The notes: generated by a model not told the origin, from the sequence alone. Numbered from the stretch's first letter, positions 50,484 to 59,070 are shown. The stretch is DNA of 64,000 nucleotides from Vibrio mangrovi (GCF_024346955.1 NZ_AP024884.1:62001-126000), one strand, 5' to 3'. Numbers and translations are program-made.

Positions 50484-51089
50484 ATGAATAAAGAATATAT
50501 TGGCCCGGATGGTCAAAAAAGATGTCAATGGTGTGGAGCAACCCCCGATTTCCTTGATTATCACGATCAGGAGTGGGGATTTCCGGTTAATGACGATCGG
50601 ACTTTGTTTGAAAAAATATGTCTGGAGAGTTTTCAGTCCGGACTCAGTTGGCGGACGATTCTGGCAAAACGGGAAAATTTCCGCCGGGCCTTTGTGAATT
50701 TTGATTTTAATCAGGTCGCACAATTTACTGAAAACGATGTGGCGCGTCTGCTACAGGACGCAGGCATTATCCGGCACCGGGGAAAGATAGAAGCGGTGAT
50801 CAATAATGCAAAACGGGCGCAGGAGCTGGTGGCTCAGGAAGGCTCTCTAGCAGCTTTTTTCTGGCGCTATGAACCGGATCCTGCTTCATTACCGGAACCT
50901 CAGTCAGTGTCTACATCACCGGAATCTGTTGCTTTGTCGAAACAGTTGAAAAAAATGGGCTGGAAATTTGTCGGTCCAACGACAGTGTATGCATTTTTAC
51001 AGGCGATGGGATTGGTCAACGATCACGAGAAGGGCTGTGTGATTCGGGAAAAGGTGGCACAGGTTAAAGCGGGCTTTCAACGTCCTTAA
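50484..51089 (+). CDS. tag: DNA-3-methyladenine glycosylase I
   Basis: Tag removes 3-methyladenine from alkylated DNA, starting base excision repair. The protein is 201 aa with the family pattern: zinc ligands in CQWCG and YHDQEWG near the N-terminus and DHEKGC near the C-terminus, the FEKICLESFQSGLSWRTIL helix region, and the substrate-site region KFVGPTTVYAFLQAMGLVNDH. ATG 50484 is chosen because AGGGA is 6 bases upstream; ATG 50478 lies too close to that site. It is monocistronic and divergent from the porin operon. Confidence 0.93.
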   Translation: MNKEYIGPDGQKRCQWCGATPDFLDYHDQEWGFPVNDDRTLFEKICLESFQSGLSWRTILAKRENFRRAFVNFDFNQVAQFTENDVARLLQDAGIIRHRGKIEAVINNAKRAQELVAQEGSLAAFFWRYEPDPASLPEPQSVSTSPESVALSKQLKKMGWKFVGPTTVYAFLQAMGLVNDHEKGCVIREKVAQVKAGFQRP

Positions 51090-51387
51090 TCGAATAGAAG
51101 AATCTCCAGGGAAGATAAAGGTAGTTGCCCAGCAATCGGTGACTTATTCGGATATTGCCCTTTTGATAGATGTGAGTGTAATGAATCTCACAAATGAGAC
51201 GGGTGTGATTTCCTCTCAGGAACTAATCCATTCGTTTTGACAACAGATACATTGGGTCTTATAAAATGAATTAATCATTTTAGATGAATCTATACTATTA
51301 CACTTATAATAAAACCATGTTCATCTATGCTCATAGCTGCTGTTAATGCTGTGGTGGTTTTATCGAACATCGAATGGAGAAAGCAGG
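51090..51387. other. Intergenic region after tag
   Basis: About 300 bases with no convincing gene longer than 30 codons and no clear tag terminator. A/T-rich stretches before 51388 (for example AAATGAATTAATCATTTTAG around 51265-51285, itself an imperfect inverted repeat) could hold the promoter of the small frame that follows. Confidence 0.4.
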
Positions 51388-51462
51388 ATGGTTATCGAAG
51401 TTGGATTAGTGATGTTATGCACCGGAGTCGTGTTAACACTTTATTTTCGTATAAACAGATAA
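51388..51462 (+). CDS. Candidate 24-aa single-span membrane peptide
   Basis: ATG 51388 opens a 24-codon frame ending TAA with a good GGAG site 8 bases upstream. The product, MVIEVGLVMLCTGVVLTLYF then RINR, is one hydrophobic segment with a positive C-terminal tail, the typical look of small bacterial membrane proteins that modulate a larger partner. No family was recognised and no partner is adjacent. The frame is short enough to arise by chance, so it is a candidate only. An imperfect duplication (GATAAGCCGTATTAACA / GATGAGCCGTATTAACC) starts right at its stop codon. Confidence 0.4.
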   Translation: MVIEVGLVMLCTGVVLTLYFRINR

Positions 51463-51527
51463 GCCGTATTAACAGATGAGCCGTATTAACCGGTAAGGTT
51501 TACGAGACACAAAAACACAACGTCAGA

Positions 51528-51568
51528 ATAAAAAGACCATTGCCTGTGATGCCACATGCATGGTCTTT
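51528..51568 (-). terminator. Intrinsic terminator of the pxp operon
   Basis: AAAGACCAT (51532-51540) pairs with ATGGTCTTT (51560-51568). On the minus strand the stem is followed by TTTTTATT, so it ends transcription coming from pxpC; on the plus strand the T-run is broken. Confidence 0.8.
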
Positions 51569-51584
51569 ATTCGTTTTATTCATA

Positions 51585-52562
51585 TCACAGCATCAGGTGC
51601 TCGTGTAGCATTTGTAAACGCAGATTGGTTTCTTCCCTGATTTTGAGTGCTGTTTCGACAGTGACCGCTTCAAACTGAGCTTTGTAGTTGGGCTGCATTT
51701 GGCCGATCAGATCAAGATCAGGGCTGATGACCGTCCCAATTGTTGCGTAACCGCCACCGGATACTGCATCGCGGAGCAAGACGATCGGTTCTTTACCTGC
51801 CGGTACCTGAATTGAGCCGATTGGATAGCAGGCATCCACAATATTTGAGGGATCTGAACCAGCCCCGAATGGCTGGACTCTTGGTTTAAAGTCGAGTGAA
51901 TGCCCACCTTTAAAGCGATAACCGATACGATCCGCTTCACTGCCGACTAACCATTCATCCTGATAAAAACGTGCGAGGCTTCCCTGTGTGAGCCGGTGGG
52001 CGTAAAGTCCCTGAACGACCCGAATGGTTGCTTCTTTATGTATCGGGCGCAGAAACCGTTTCGGGATAGTGCGACCTTTGCTGACGTTAACGGTGGGGGA
52101 ACCGATCGTCAGCAGGTCGTCTTTCTGTATTGTTCGTCCTTTCATTCCACCGAGGCTGCCCAGTACATATGTTGAACGGCTGCCTAACGTTGGTTTCAGA
52201 TTAAAGCCACCGGCTACGGCCAGATAAATCCGGGAGCCTTTTAAGGGATAGCCAAAGCTGAGTTTTTGCCCGGCTTGCACTTTTAATGTCGTATTCATCG
52301 GCATCACTTCACCGTCTAGCATTGGCGGCATTTCTGCACCACAAACGGCGATCAGCATCGGGCTGAGAAATTCAAGTTCCGGCCCCAGAAGCGTACATTC
52401 CAGAACGGCTTCACCGGCAACATTGCCAACCAGCAGATTAGCCGCCTTCATCGAGTATTGATCTAATGCGCCTGATGGTGGAATACCCAGATGATAATAC
52501 CCTTCGCGCCCACAATCCTGCACGGTTGTGCTGAGACCGGGTTTAATGACTTTAATTGACAT
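51585..52562 (-). CDS. pxpC: 5-oxoprolinase subunit PxpC (carboxyltransferase-like, KipA family)
   Basis: PxpC is part of the PxpABC ATP-dependent 5-oxoprolinase that opens pyroglutamate to glutamate. The 325-aa protein has the family features IKPGLSTTVQDCGREGY at the N-terminus, GIPPSGALDQYSM, and ECTLLGPELEF. ATG 52562 is chosen because the family begins at MSIKVIKPG; it overlaps the pxpB stop by 11 bases, implying coupling. An in-frame extension to 52652 lies wholly inside pxpB and has no support. It is the last gene of the operon, followed by an intrinsic terminator. Confidence 0.93.
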   Translation of the reverse strand: MSIKVIKPGLSTTVQDCGREGYYHLGIPPSGALDQYSMKAANLLVGNVAGEAVLECTLLGPELEFLSPMLIAVCGAEMPPMLDGEVMPMNTTLKVQAGQKLSFGYPLKGSRIYLAVAGGFNLKPTLGSRSTYVLGSLGGMKGRTIQKDDLLTIGSPTVNVSKGRTIPKRFLRPIHKEATIRVVQGLYAHRLTQGSLARFYQDEWLVGSEADRIGYRFKGGHSLDFKPRVQPFGAGSDPSNIVDACYPIGSIQVPAGKEPIVLLRDAVSGGGYATIGTVISPDLDLIGQMQPNYKAQFEAVTVETALKIREETNLRLQMLHEHLML

Positions 52563-53433
52563 AAAGGGCCTCCATAATACGAGCTTTGTAGCTTTCCGGA
52601 TCTGCCAGATATTCCTGTAAATCAAACCTGAATGACCGGGTGTGAAGCACATATTCTCCGGCTGCTACTGCCTGAGTGATTTGTCCGTATTCAGTCCGGT
52701 CAATCGGGCGGAACTTCACAATGTCGCCTGCGCGGAAGAAAACAATCGAATCTTTCAGGTGAGGCATCGATTGCTGGGGATCATAAATTGGTACGGGAGT
52801 TGTCCCGAACATTTGATATCCACCGGCACCTTTAACTGAATAAATACAGCCGAAGCAGCCCCCGTGACCGACCGTTTGTTTCGGGGTATCGGTTCTGGGA
52901 GTCAGATATTTGGGGACTTCGATTTGCTGTTCCTGTTCGACCATCTGGAACATGAAAGGAAGGCCGGCAACAAATCCAACCATCGAGACAAACCAGGGGG
53001 AGTGGCTATGTGCAAGAATGAAGTCTTCAATGTTGCCGTACCCGTTTAAACTGGCGGCATATTCTAAATCGGTCTGTTCTGGGGACTGATGCCGATCCCG
53101 AAAACGCATCAGGGTTTCATGTGTCCATGGATCATTGTAATAAACCGGTATTTCAATAATACGAGTGTCGAGATAGTGTGCCGTTCCACGTTGGTTTTCA
53201 AGCGATTTTACTTTGTGTAACAACGTTTGTGGGGAAATGCGATCCGGATTAAAGCGAATCTGAAATGAAGCGTTGGCGAGACAAACATCCAGGACTCCCG
53301 GTAACTTCATCGCTTTGAGCGCATTCGTCATCTCCAGCCCCCGGAAAAATGCAGGCAGTGACATGGATTCGGAGACTTCGGCAAACAAGTGTTCATCACC
53401 CCCGAAAGAGTAGCGGATTGATTGTTCAGGCAT
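52552..53433 (-). CDS. pxpB: 5-oxoprolinase subunit PxpB (KipI family)
   Basis: The 293-aa protein is longer than the roughly 220-aa E. coli PxpB because of an N-terminal segment and a C-terminal tail, but the central motifs are typical: EIPVYYNDPWTHETL, LAHSHSPWFVSMVGFVAGLPF, and GHGGCFGCIYSVKGAGGYQM followed by GTTPVPIYDP. PxpB binds PxpC to form the activating kinase-like part of 5-oxoprolinase. ATG 53433 is preferred over the far upstream in-frame codon at 53508 since it has AGAGGGAA upstream. The C-terminus overlaps pxpC. Confidence 0.9.
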   Translation of the reverse strand: MPEQSIRYSFGGDEHLFAEVSESMSLPAFFRGLEMTNALKAMKLPGVLDVCLANASFQIRFNPDRISPQTLLHKVKSLENQRGTAHYLDTRIIEIPVYYNDPWTHETLMRFRDRHQSPEQTDLEYAASLNGYGNIEDFILAHSHSPWFVSMVGFVAGLPFMFQMVEQEQQIEVPKYLTPRTDTPKQTVGHGGCFGCIYSVKGAGGYQMFGTTPVPIYDPQQSMPHLKDSIVFFRAGDIVKFRPIDRTEYGQITQAVAAGEYVLHTRSFRFDLQEYLADPESYKARIMEALYVN

Positions 53434-53482
53434 GTCCTGTTCCCTCTCGTCGGTTGATGTGATCGGAGCATCGCATATCGAT

Positions 53483-53734
53483 CTACTCCGGGGTTTCGAT
53501 GCAGGCAATCACCTGACCTGGCTCAATAAAATCTTCATTCTGGATATAAAACGATGTCAGCTTACCATCGATATCGGCTGTCACTTCTGAAAACTGCTTC
53601 ATCACTTCAATTAATCCGATAATCTCTCCGGTGTGGACTTCACTTCCTTCAACAACAAATTCCGGTGCATCAGGAGCCGGACGCCGGTAGAAAATACCGG
53701 GAAGCGGAGAAACGACATCATGTTTTCTGGTCAT
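53483..53734 (-). CDS. Biotin/lipoyl carrier protein in the pxp operon
   Basis: An 83-aa stand-alone biotinyl-like domain. The lysine to be modified is in IEVMKQ (Lys46), the usual AMKM motif with V for A and Q for the last M, and the flanking glycine/valine pattern (VEGSEVHTGEIIGLIEVMK...GKLTSFYIQNEDFIEPGQ, seen here in parts) is that of acetyl-CoA carboxylase carrier domains. GAGG lies before ATG 53734. In many bacteria the pxpA-pxpB-pxpC genes neighbour accB and accC, but no biotin carboxylase is present here, so its modification partner must be encoded elsewhere or the domain has another role. Confidence 0.88.
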   Translation of the reverse strand: MTRKHDVVSPLPGIFYRRPAPDAPEFVVEGSEVHTGEIIGLIEVMKQFSEVTADIDGKLTSFYIQNEDFIEPGQVIACIETPE

Positions 53735-53761
53735 TAAGTTACCTCAATCTTTTTCATTTAT

Positions 53762-54535
53762 TTATTGAATATTCATAGGGTTAGGAGCCTGAATGGCAAT
53801 GCCGGCCTGTTCCAGTGTTTGTCTGACAACCCGGACTAATTTCAGCGCTCCCGGCGTGTCACTATGAATACAGATTGAGTCAAATTGTACAGAAATCTCC
53901 TGATGATCAACGGTTGTCACCTGATTTTCGCGACACGCCCTGAGAACTTTTTTTGCAACCTGTTCCGGATCGAGTGCTCCGGTCTTCCGGGTGAAGACGA
54001 TTGAACCACTCTGATCATAATCTCTGTCTGCATAAAACTCGCAGATCACAGGATGGCATTTTTCTAACGCAAGCTTATGGAGCCGTGTCCCATGCATCAC
54101 GTATAACATCAGTTCCGGTGCCAGTTGGTGGAGATGATTTATAAATAATCCGGCGGCATCCTGATCGTTTGCCAGATGCATGTATAAGGCGCCATGCGGT
54201 TTGACATGTTGCAAGGTCAGGCCGTGAGCGTGTGCTATCTCCCGCAGGGCACCAACCTGATAAATGATATCGTGAACCAGCTCATGAGCTGAGGTATGGA
54301 TATGACGGCGACCGAAGCCGAGCAAGTCACGATAACCGGGGTGTGCCCCGACAGAAACACCATGTTTTCCGGCAAGTTCAACAGTTGTATACATGGTTGA
54401 TGGATCTCCGGCATGAAACCCTGTTGCGACATTGGCTGAACTGATTAGTGGCATAATCTGTTCGTCTGTATTGTCGCCGATATGCCAGGCTCCGAATCCT
54501 TCTCCGATATCTGAATTTAAATCAACGGATAACAT
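53762..54535 (-). CDS. pxpA: 5-oxoprolinase subunit PxpA (LamB/YcsF family)
   Basis: The 257-aa protein is a clear LamB/YcsF family member: DLNSDIGEGFGAWHIGDN at the start, ISSANVATGFHAGDPSTM, GVSVGAHPGYRDLLGFGRR, VKPHGALYMHLANDQ, and FYADRDYDQSGSIVFTRK. PxpA is the hydrolytic subunit that cleaves the activated 5-oxoproline. The gene begins the operon pxpA - biotin carrier - pxpB - pxpC. It faces away from a LysR regulator, across an intergenic region containing a LysR-type palindrome. Confidence 0.94.
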   Translation of the reverse strand: MLSVDLNSDIGEGFGAWHIGDNTDEQIMPLISSANVATGFHAGDPSTMYTTVELAGKHGVSVGAHPGYRDLLGFGRRHIHTSAHELVHDIIYQVGALREIAHAHGLTLQHVKPHGALYMHLANDQDAAGLFINHLHQLAPELMLYVMHGTRLHKLALEKCHPVICEFYADRDYDQSGSIVFTRKTGALDPEQVAKKVLRACRENQVTTVDHQEISVQFDSICIHSDTPGALKLVRVVRQTLEQAGIAIQAPNPMNIQ

Positions 54536-54627
54536 AGTCTCTTTTCATACACCTTATTTATATTTCTAATTTTATGCAACAATTTCAATATATAAGCTTT
54601 GGGGGGATGTGAAAAAGATTTATTTTT

Positions 54628-54655
54628 AGATACTGTAGTATCTGAAAATCAGATA
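54628..54655 (+). promoter_or_regulatory. Overlapping palindromes of LysR type between pxpA and the LysR gene
   Basis: TATCTGAAAATCAGATA (54639-54655) is a perfect 7-3-7 inverted repeat that fits the LysR ATC-N9-GAT / T-N11-A box. It overlaps an upstream AGATAC-TGTA-GTATCT repeat (54628-54643). It lies 18-45 bases before the LysR start codon, ideal for autorepression and, looking the other way, about 100 bases from pxpA for activation. Confidence 0.6.
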
Positions 54656-54672
54656 TATCGAGAGGTAAGCAT

Positions 54673-55599
54673 ATGTCCATGACCATCCGACAACTTAAAT
54701 ACTTTGTTGCGGCGGCTGAGCTGGGACAGGTTTCTCAGGCAGCGATTCACTTAAGTATCTCTCAGTCAGCAGTCACAACAGCGATTCGTGAACTGGAAAC
54801 ATTACTTGGGGTGAATTTGTTTGTTCGCAGTACTCAGGGTGTCACGTTGACTGATCGGGGACGCCATTTTCTGAATCATGCCTATCAGGTACTGAGAAGT
54901 GTCGATGAAGCACTGAATATTCCGCATACGGATGAAGATGCGATGGGTTCTGTCCGGCTGGCTGCAACGTATACGGCTCAGGGATATTTGCTGCCTTATC
55001 ATCTACAGCGACTGAGACAGTGGTATCCCAACATTTCAATTGATTTGTATGAGTTTGAACGGACCGAAATTGAAGATAAGTTATTAGACGGCTCGATCGA
55101 TATGGCAATTGTTCTGACTGATAACCTGATTGAATCAGAAATTGTATCTGAAAAACTGTTCAGCTCGGAACGCCGACTCTGGATGCCCAGCCATCATCAT
55201 CTGAGTCAGAAGAAAACACTGGCTTTGGAAGATGTGGAAAAAGAGCCTTTTATCATGCTTACCGTTGATGAAGCTGATGTGAGTGCCATGCGTTACTGGA
55301 GTCTCAAATCACTGCAACCCAATGTGATTCTCAGAACCAGCTCAGTCGAGTCGGTCCGGAGCATGGTTGCAAATGGGTTAGGTGTTGCAATTCTTTCTGA
55401 TCTGGTTTACCGGCCCTGGTCACTGGAAGGACGAAGAATTGAAACCCGTTCTCTGGATGATGTTGTTTATCCGATGAGTGTTGGTTTAGCCTGGAAACGC
55501 GGAAAAACTTTTACACAGGCGATGCATGCGATTCGGGGATATTTTCAGCAGGTCTATCTTACGCCTCAGCAAAATATGGTGCGAAGCACCGTGGTATGA
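54673..55599 (+). CDS. LysR-family transcriptional regulator
   Basis: A 308-aa LysR-type regulator: N-terminal winged helix-turn-helix (MTIRQLKYFVAAAELGQVSQAA, then LSISQSAVTTAIRELE) and a C-terminal effector-binding domain (VRLAATYTAQGYLLP, ANGLGVAILSDLV). GAGAGG lies 8 bases before ATG 54673; ATG 54679 is an alternative. Its divergent orientation to pxpA is the classic arrangement for a LysR regulator controlling its neighbour, so it probably regulates 5-oxoproline use. The effector could be 5-oxoproline itself; that is inference. Confidence 0.9.
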   Translation: MSMTIRQLKYFVAAAELGQVSQAAIHLSISQSAVTTAIRELETLLGVNLFVRSTQGVTLTDRGRHFLNHAYQVLRSVDEALNIPHTDEDAMGSVRLAATYTAQGYLLPYHLQRLRQWYPNISIDLYEFERTEIEDKLLDGSIDMAIVLTDNLIESEIVSEKLFSSERRLWMPSHHHLSQKKTLALEDVEKEPFIMLTVDEADVSAMRYWSLKSLQPNVILRTSSVESVRSMVANGLGVAILSDLVYRPWSLEGRRIETRSLDDVVYPMSVGLAWKRGKTFTQAMHAIRGYFQQVYLTPQQNMVRSTVV

Positions 55600-55745
55600 G
55601 AAGACTGGTGCTGATTTTGATGACGTGAGGGTTTTCCTTTTGTTAGGATAAAAAGATCAACACGCCCTGAGATGCGCTTTAGTAAGGATCATCAACAAGG
55701 CAGCAATTGCGTCGTAGTTTTCTACGGTGGGTATAAGATGAATAA

Positions 55746-56543
55746 GTGGTTCAGTTCATGATATTGATTGCCGGTTGTTTGCGTTTTATAACTCAGACAG
55801 ATCTATTAGAAATTATTCGGAAACGAGGGGTCTTGCGGATAGGAACGCCGGGAGATTACCACGCGTTGTCGTATTTTGACGGCCAGAAGTTTGTTGGTTA
55901 CGACATCGATATGGCTTCATATCTGGCTGAGCAACTGGGTGTTGATGTCGATTTTGTGCTGACAGAGAGGCCGGAACTGGTTTCAGGCCTGTACCTGGGA
56001 AAATTTGATATTGCAATGGGAGGTATTCCCCGGACGGTGTCCCGCCAGTTTGAAGTTGAACAGACCCGGGGATATATGACTTTTAGTCATGCTTTATTGG
56101 TAACGGCTGAAAATCAGGAACGGTTTCATAGTTTTGAGAAGGTCAACCTACCCGGTGTTAAAGTCGGAGTCGCAATCGGGGAAGTATATGAAAAACTGGC
56201 CGGACAGTATTTTCCTGAGGCGACCATCGTTCCTTTTGAGAATCATCTGAATATCCCGCTGGCCGTTCGTTCCGGCCAGATTGACGCGATGATGACGGAA
56301 ATGCCGCTGGCGCTGTTTTATCAGACAACCGAGAAACAGTTGAAGGTGATTCGGGAACAGACGCTGACGGCGCAAAACCAGTTCAGTTATCTGCTGCCCG
56401 TTGGGCAGCAGCGTCTGCTTAATATGGTCAACCTCATTATGGATGAGGTGAAACTGAAAGGAGTCGAACAGCAGCTAATGGCAAAGCATACTTTGATTGA
56501 GTCTTCCGGAAGCACTGAAGCTGAAAATAACTTTGAAAAATAG
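55746..56543 (+). CDS. Periplasmic solute-binding protein family 3 (cyclohexadienyl-dehydratase-like)
   Basis: The protein (265 aa from GTG 55746) is a type II periplasmic-binding-protein fold of the SBP_bac_3 family: RGVLRIGTPGDYHALSYFD, FVGYDIDMASYLAEQLGV, and KFDIAMGGIPRTVSRQFEV. The IAMGGI stretch resembles PheC, the periplasmic cyclohexadienyl dehydratase, and orphan amino-acid-binding proteins. No ABC transporter genes adjoin it. The 5' end is odd: the best ribosome site serves ATG 55738, which runs only seven codons before a TGA that overlaps ATG 55758 in the frame of the protein, so the signal peptide appears incomplete, either frameshifted or translated from ATG 55758. The start is therefore uncertain. 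Confidence 0.8.
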   Translation: MVQFMILIAGCLRFITQTDLLEIIRKRGVLRIGTPGDYHALSYFDGQKFVGYDIDMASYLAEQLGVDVDFVLTERPELVSGLYLGKFDIAMGGIPRTVSRQFEVEQTRGYMTFSHALLVTAENQERFHSFEKVNLPGVKVGVAIGEVYEKLAGQYFPEATIVPFENHLNIPLAVRSGQIDAMMTEMPLALFYQTTEKQLKVIREQTLTAQNQFSYLLPVGQQRLLNMVNLIMDEVKLKGVEQQLMAKHTLIESSGSTEAENNFEK

Positions 56544-56544
56544 C

Positions 56545-57900
56545 TTAGAGTAAAATTGCTCCGGCGGTGCCCAGAAATGCAAAGAACCCAACTACATCAG
56601 TGACTGTTGTCAGAATCACGGAACCGGCAAGCGCCGGATCCAGTTTAAATTTATCCAGCAGCACCGGAATGAGAACACCAAACAACGCTGCTGTTGCAAT
56701 GTTGACGACAATGGCAAACGCGATGGTCATCCCCAGTTGAGGAGACTGATACCACAGACCGGCCATCGCACCAATGATCAATGCCCAGACAATCCCATTG
56801 AATGCCCCGATTCCAAGCTCGTTTTTCAGAAACACCCACCGGTTACCCGCAGTGATCTGATTTAAAGCCATGGCCCGGACCATCAGAGTGAGTGTCTGAC
56901 TTCCCGCAATACCTCCCATCGAGGCAACAATTGGCATCAATACAGCCAGAGCAACAACCTGAGCAATAACATTTTCAAACAGTCCGATGGTAATTGAGGC
57001 CAGAATGGCTGTCATCAGATTGATCCCAAGCCATAAACCTCGCTTCTGAACCCCTTTGAAAACCGGTGCGAACAGATCATCTCCTTCGTGGATACCGGTT
57101 CCTGCCATCAGACGGGCTTCATAAATTTCCCGCTGGACACTGAGTGAAAACTGCCAGTCAATTTCCCCGATTAAGATGCCATGATCACTCAGGACCGGCA
57201 GGGTCGGATATTCTGAATGTTCCAGTGCGCTGACGGCTTCTGACAGTGGCTGGGTTGCCCTGAGCAGGGTGAGATTCGTTTTATTCAGTGTACTAATCGG
57301 TGCCGATGGCTCTGCGGTAAGAACATCGGCGTAGCTGATCAGACCGCGGAATTTTTTATCTCTGTTGATGAGGTAAATATAAGGTGTTGAACTCTCCTGA
57401 TATTTATCCAGTAATACTTTAGCGCGGCTGACCCGGATATTAAACGGCAGGGTAAAAACCTTGCGGTTTGCCCAGTGACCGAGCTGGTTGTCATCGTACT
57501 GATTTGCCTGATCATAAAGTTCCAGTTCATCCCGGCTGATTAAACGCAGGGCTTCACTGATAATCTCATCAGGCAGAGAATCTTCCCATTCCAGCAGGGA
57601 TAGGTTATCCAGTTTTGCCAGAATCAGTTTCAGCTCTGTTGCTGTCAGGCTCTGAATGACTGAAATCCGCGCTTCGGCGCGCATATCCGTCAGAACAGCT
57701 ATATGGAACTCAAGGGGTAAAGCCCGCCAAAGCCTGACCCGTTGCTCCACCTGCAATGCTTCCAGTAAACGGGCAATGGTATCTGACTCCATGCCGTCAT
57801 TCAGGTATGCCGTCAGTTGCTTTGTCTGCTGAATTTCGTCTGCTTGTGTCAGTGATTCAATAAACAGGGATAAATCTTTGTGATCGCTCAACTTCTCCAC
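56545..57900 (-). CDS. mgtE: Magnesium transporter MgtE
   Basis: MgtE is a Mg2+ channel gated by cytoplasmic Mg2+. The 451-aa protein has the cytoplasmic MgtE_N domain (residues about 1-130), two CBS domains (about 135-255: KFRGLISYADVL, YPTLPVLSDHGILIGEIDW), a linker helix, and five C-terminal membrane helices with MPIVASMGGIAGSQTLTLMVRAMAL and PVLLDKFKLDPALAGSVILTTVTDV. The conserved Asp near the pore (KLDPALA region) is present. The start is GTG 57900, or TTG 57891, which has GGAG eight bases upstream; either changes only three residues. It is convergent with the solute-binding gene, one base apart. Confidence 0.94.
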   Translation of the reverse strand: MEKLSDHKDLSLFIESLTQADEIQQTKQLTAYLNDGMESDTIARLLEALQVEQRVRLWRALPLEFHIAVLTDMRAEARISVIQSLTATELKLILAKLDNLSLLEWEDSLPDEIISEALRLISRDELELYDQANQYDDNQLGHWANRKVFTLPFNIRVSRAKVLLDKYQESSTPYIYLINRDKKFRGLISYADVLTAEPSAPISTLNKTNLTLLRATQPLSEAVSALEHSEYPTLPVLSDHGILIGEIDWQFSLSVQREIYEARLMAGTGIHEGDDLFAPVFKGVQKRGLWLGINLMTAILASITIGLFENVIAQVVALAVLMPIVASMGGIAGSQTLTLMVRAMALNQITAGNRWVFLKNELGIGAFNGIVWALIIGAMAGLWYQSPQLGMTIAFAIVVNIATAALFGVLIPVLLDKFKLDPALAGSVILTTVTDVVGFFAFLGTAGAILL

Positions 57901-58007
57901 TCCAGCAGGGCGAGGTTACTGGGTATATATCATACTCAAGAATAAAAATGGCAGGAACAAAAATTAACAGAAAATACTGATGATTCTGTGAGTGAGTATC
58001 ACCAATC

Positions 58008-58054
58008 TGAAAAAGCCACCCGCCGGATATCGGGGCCGAACCGGCGGGTGGCTT
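58008..58054 (-). terminator. Strong intrinsic terminator after proX
   Basis: AAGCCACCCGCCGG and CCGGCGGGTGGCTT form a perfect 14-bp stem with a 14-base loop, followed on the minus strand by a T-run. It lies 8 bases after the proX stop and ends the proVWX transcript. Confidence 0.93.
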
Positions 58055-58062
58055 CAGAGCGC

Positions 58063-59070
58063 TTAGTTTGCAGCGGCTTTAGCCTGATCTATCCAGGAAT
58101 CGAATAGTTTCTGGTGGGCTTTAATCCAGCCGTTTGCATGGGCTTCGATATCTGCCGGACTATTTTTACCCCGGCTCATCATCATATTTTCAGCACTGAC
58201 ATCATTGATGCTGAGTTTGATGAGTGAGAATAGTTTAGCGGCTGCCGGGTTATCCTGAGCGAATTTTTTGTTGGCAACGATTTTCATGGAATTCATTTCG
58301 AAACCATAGTTCTTACCATTTGGCAGGCTGGTATCGATATCCTTCCTTTCTCCGGGAAGAGAAGAGAATGGCACTTCAAGCCAGACAACATCTTTTCCCG
58401 GAACCAACGCACCACTGACCCAGTAAGGTGTCCAGGTGTAGTAGAAAATGGGCTGGCCTTTTTTGTAGCGGGCAATGGTATCAGCAATGATCGCTGAATA
58501 TTTTCCCTGATTGTGAGTGACGGTCTGACGTAAACCGTAAGCATCCAGTTGATGTTCGATGACACTTTCACATCCCCAGCCGGGGTTACATCCGGTCAGA
58601 TCAGCTTTTCCGTCACCATTGGTATCAAAGAGCTTGGCGATTTTGGGATCTTTAAACTGCTCAATATTGGTGATGCTATACTGTTGAGCTGTTTTCTTGT
58701 CAATAAGGTAACCCTGTGCTGCGCCGGAAATATAGTCACCGGCAACATAGAAGGCATCATCACCTCCGGCTTTTTCATATTTGTTGATATGCAGGGGGAA
58801 CCAGCCTACAGCAAGGTAAGTTGCATCCCCTTTGGCAATTGATGTGTAAGCAACGTTGTAGTCGACTTCTTTGGTCGGTAATACGTTGTAGCCTAAAGCC
58901 TCCATTGCTTTATTCACGATCAGAGTCTGGAATGTCTCTTCAGCAACAGTCGATTGAACGGGTTGAACCGTGATCCCTTCTCCGGGTAATTTTTCGGCGA
59001 AAGCCAGTGTTGCCTGGCAAGCTGATAGTACAATGCCGGTGGCTATCAACATTCTCCGTGTATATTTCAT
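58063..59070 (-). CDS. proX: Glycine betaine/proline ABC transporter periplasmic binding protein
   Basis: ProX captures glycine betaine (or proline betaine) in the periplasm for uptake under osmotic stress. The 335-aa precursor has a signal peptide (MLIATGIVLSACQATLAFA, cleaved before EKLPG) and the family's type II binding fold: GITVQPVQSTVAEETFQ, VGWFPLHINKYEKA, CNPGWGCESVIEHQL, and FYYTWTPYW, which supplies the aromatic cage. Two cysteines in CNPGWGC match the disulfide of E. coli ProX. It is the distal gene of proVWX, separated from proW by 163 bases that contain a hairpin. Confidence 0.95.
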   Translation of the reverse strand: MKYTRRMLIATGIVLSACQATLAFAEKLPGEGITVQPVQSTVAEETFQTLIVNKAMEALGYNVLPTKEVDYNVAYTSIAKGDATYLAVGWFPLHINKYEKAGGDDAFYVAGDYISGAAQGYLIDKKTAQQYSITNIEQFKDPKIAKLFDTNGDGKADLTGCNPGWGCESVIEHQLDAYGLRQTVTHNQGKYSAIIADTIARYKKGQPIFYYTWTPYWVSGALVPGKDVVWLEVPFSSLPGERKDIDTSLPNGKNYGFEMNSMKIVANKKFAQDNPAAAKLFSLIKLSINDVSAENMMMSRGKNSPADIEAHANGWIKAHQKLFDSWIDQAKAAAN

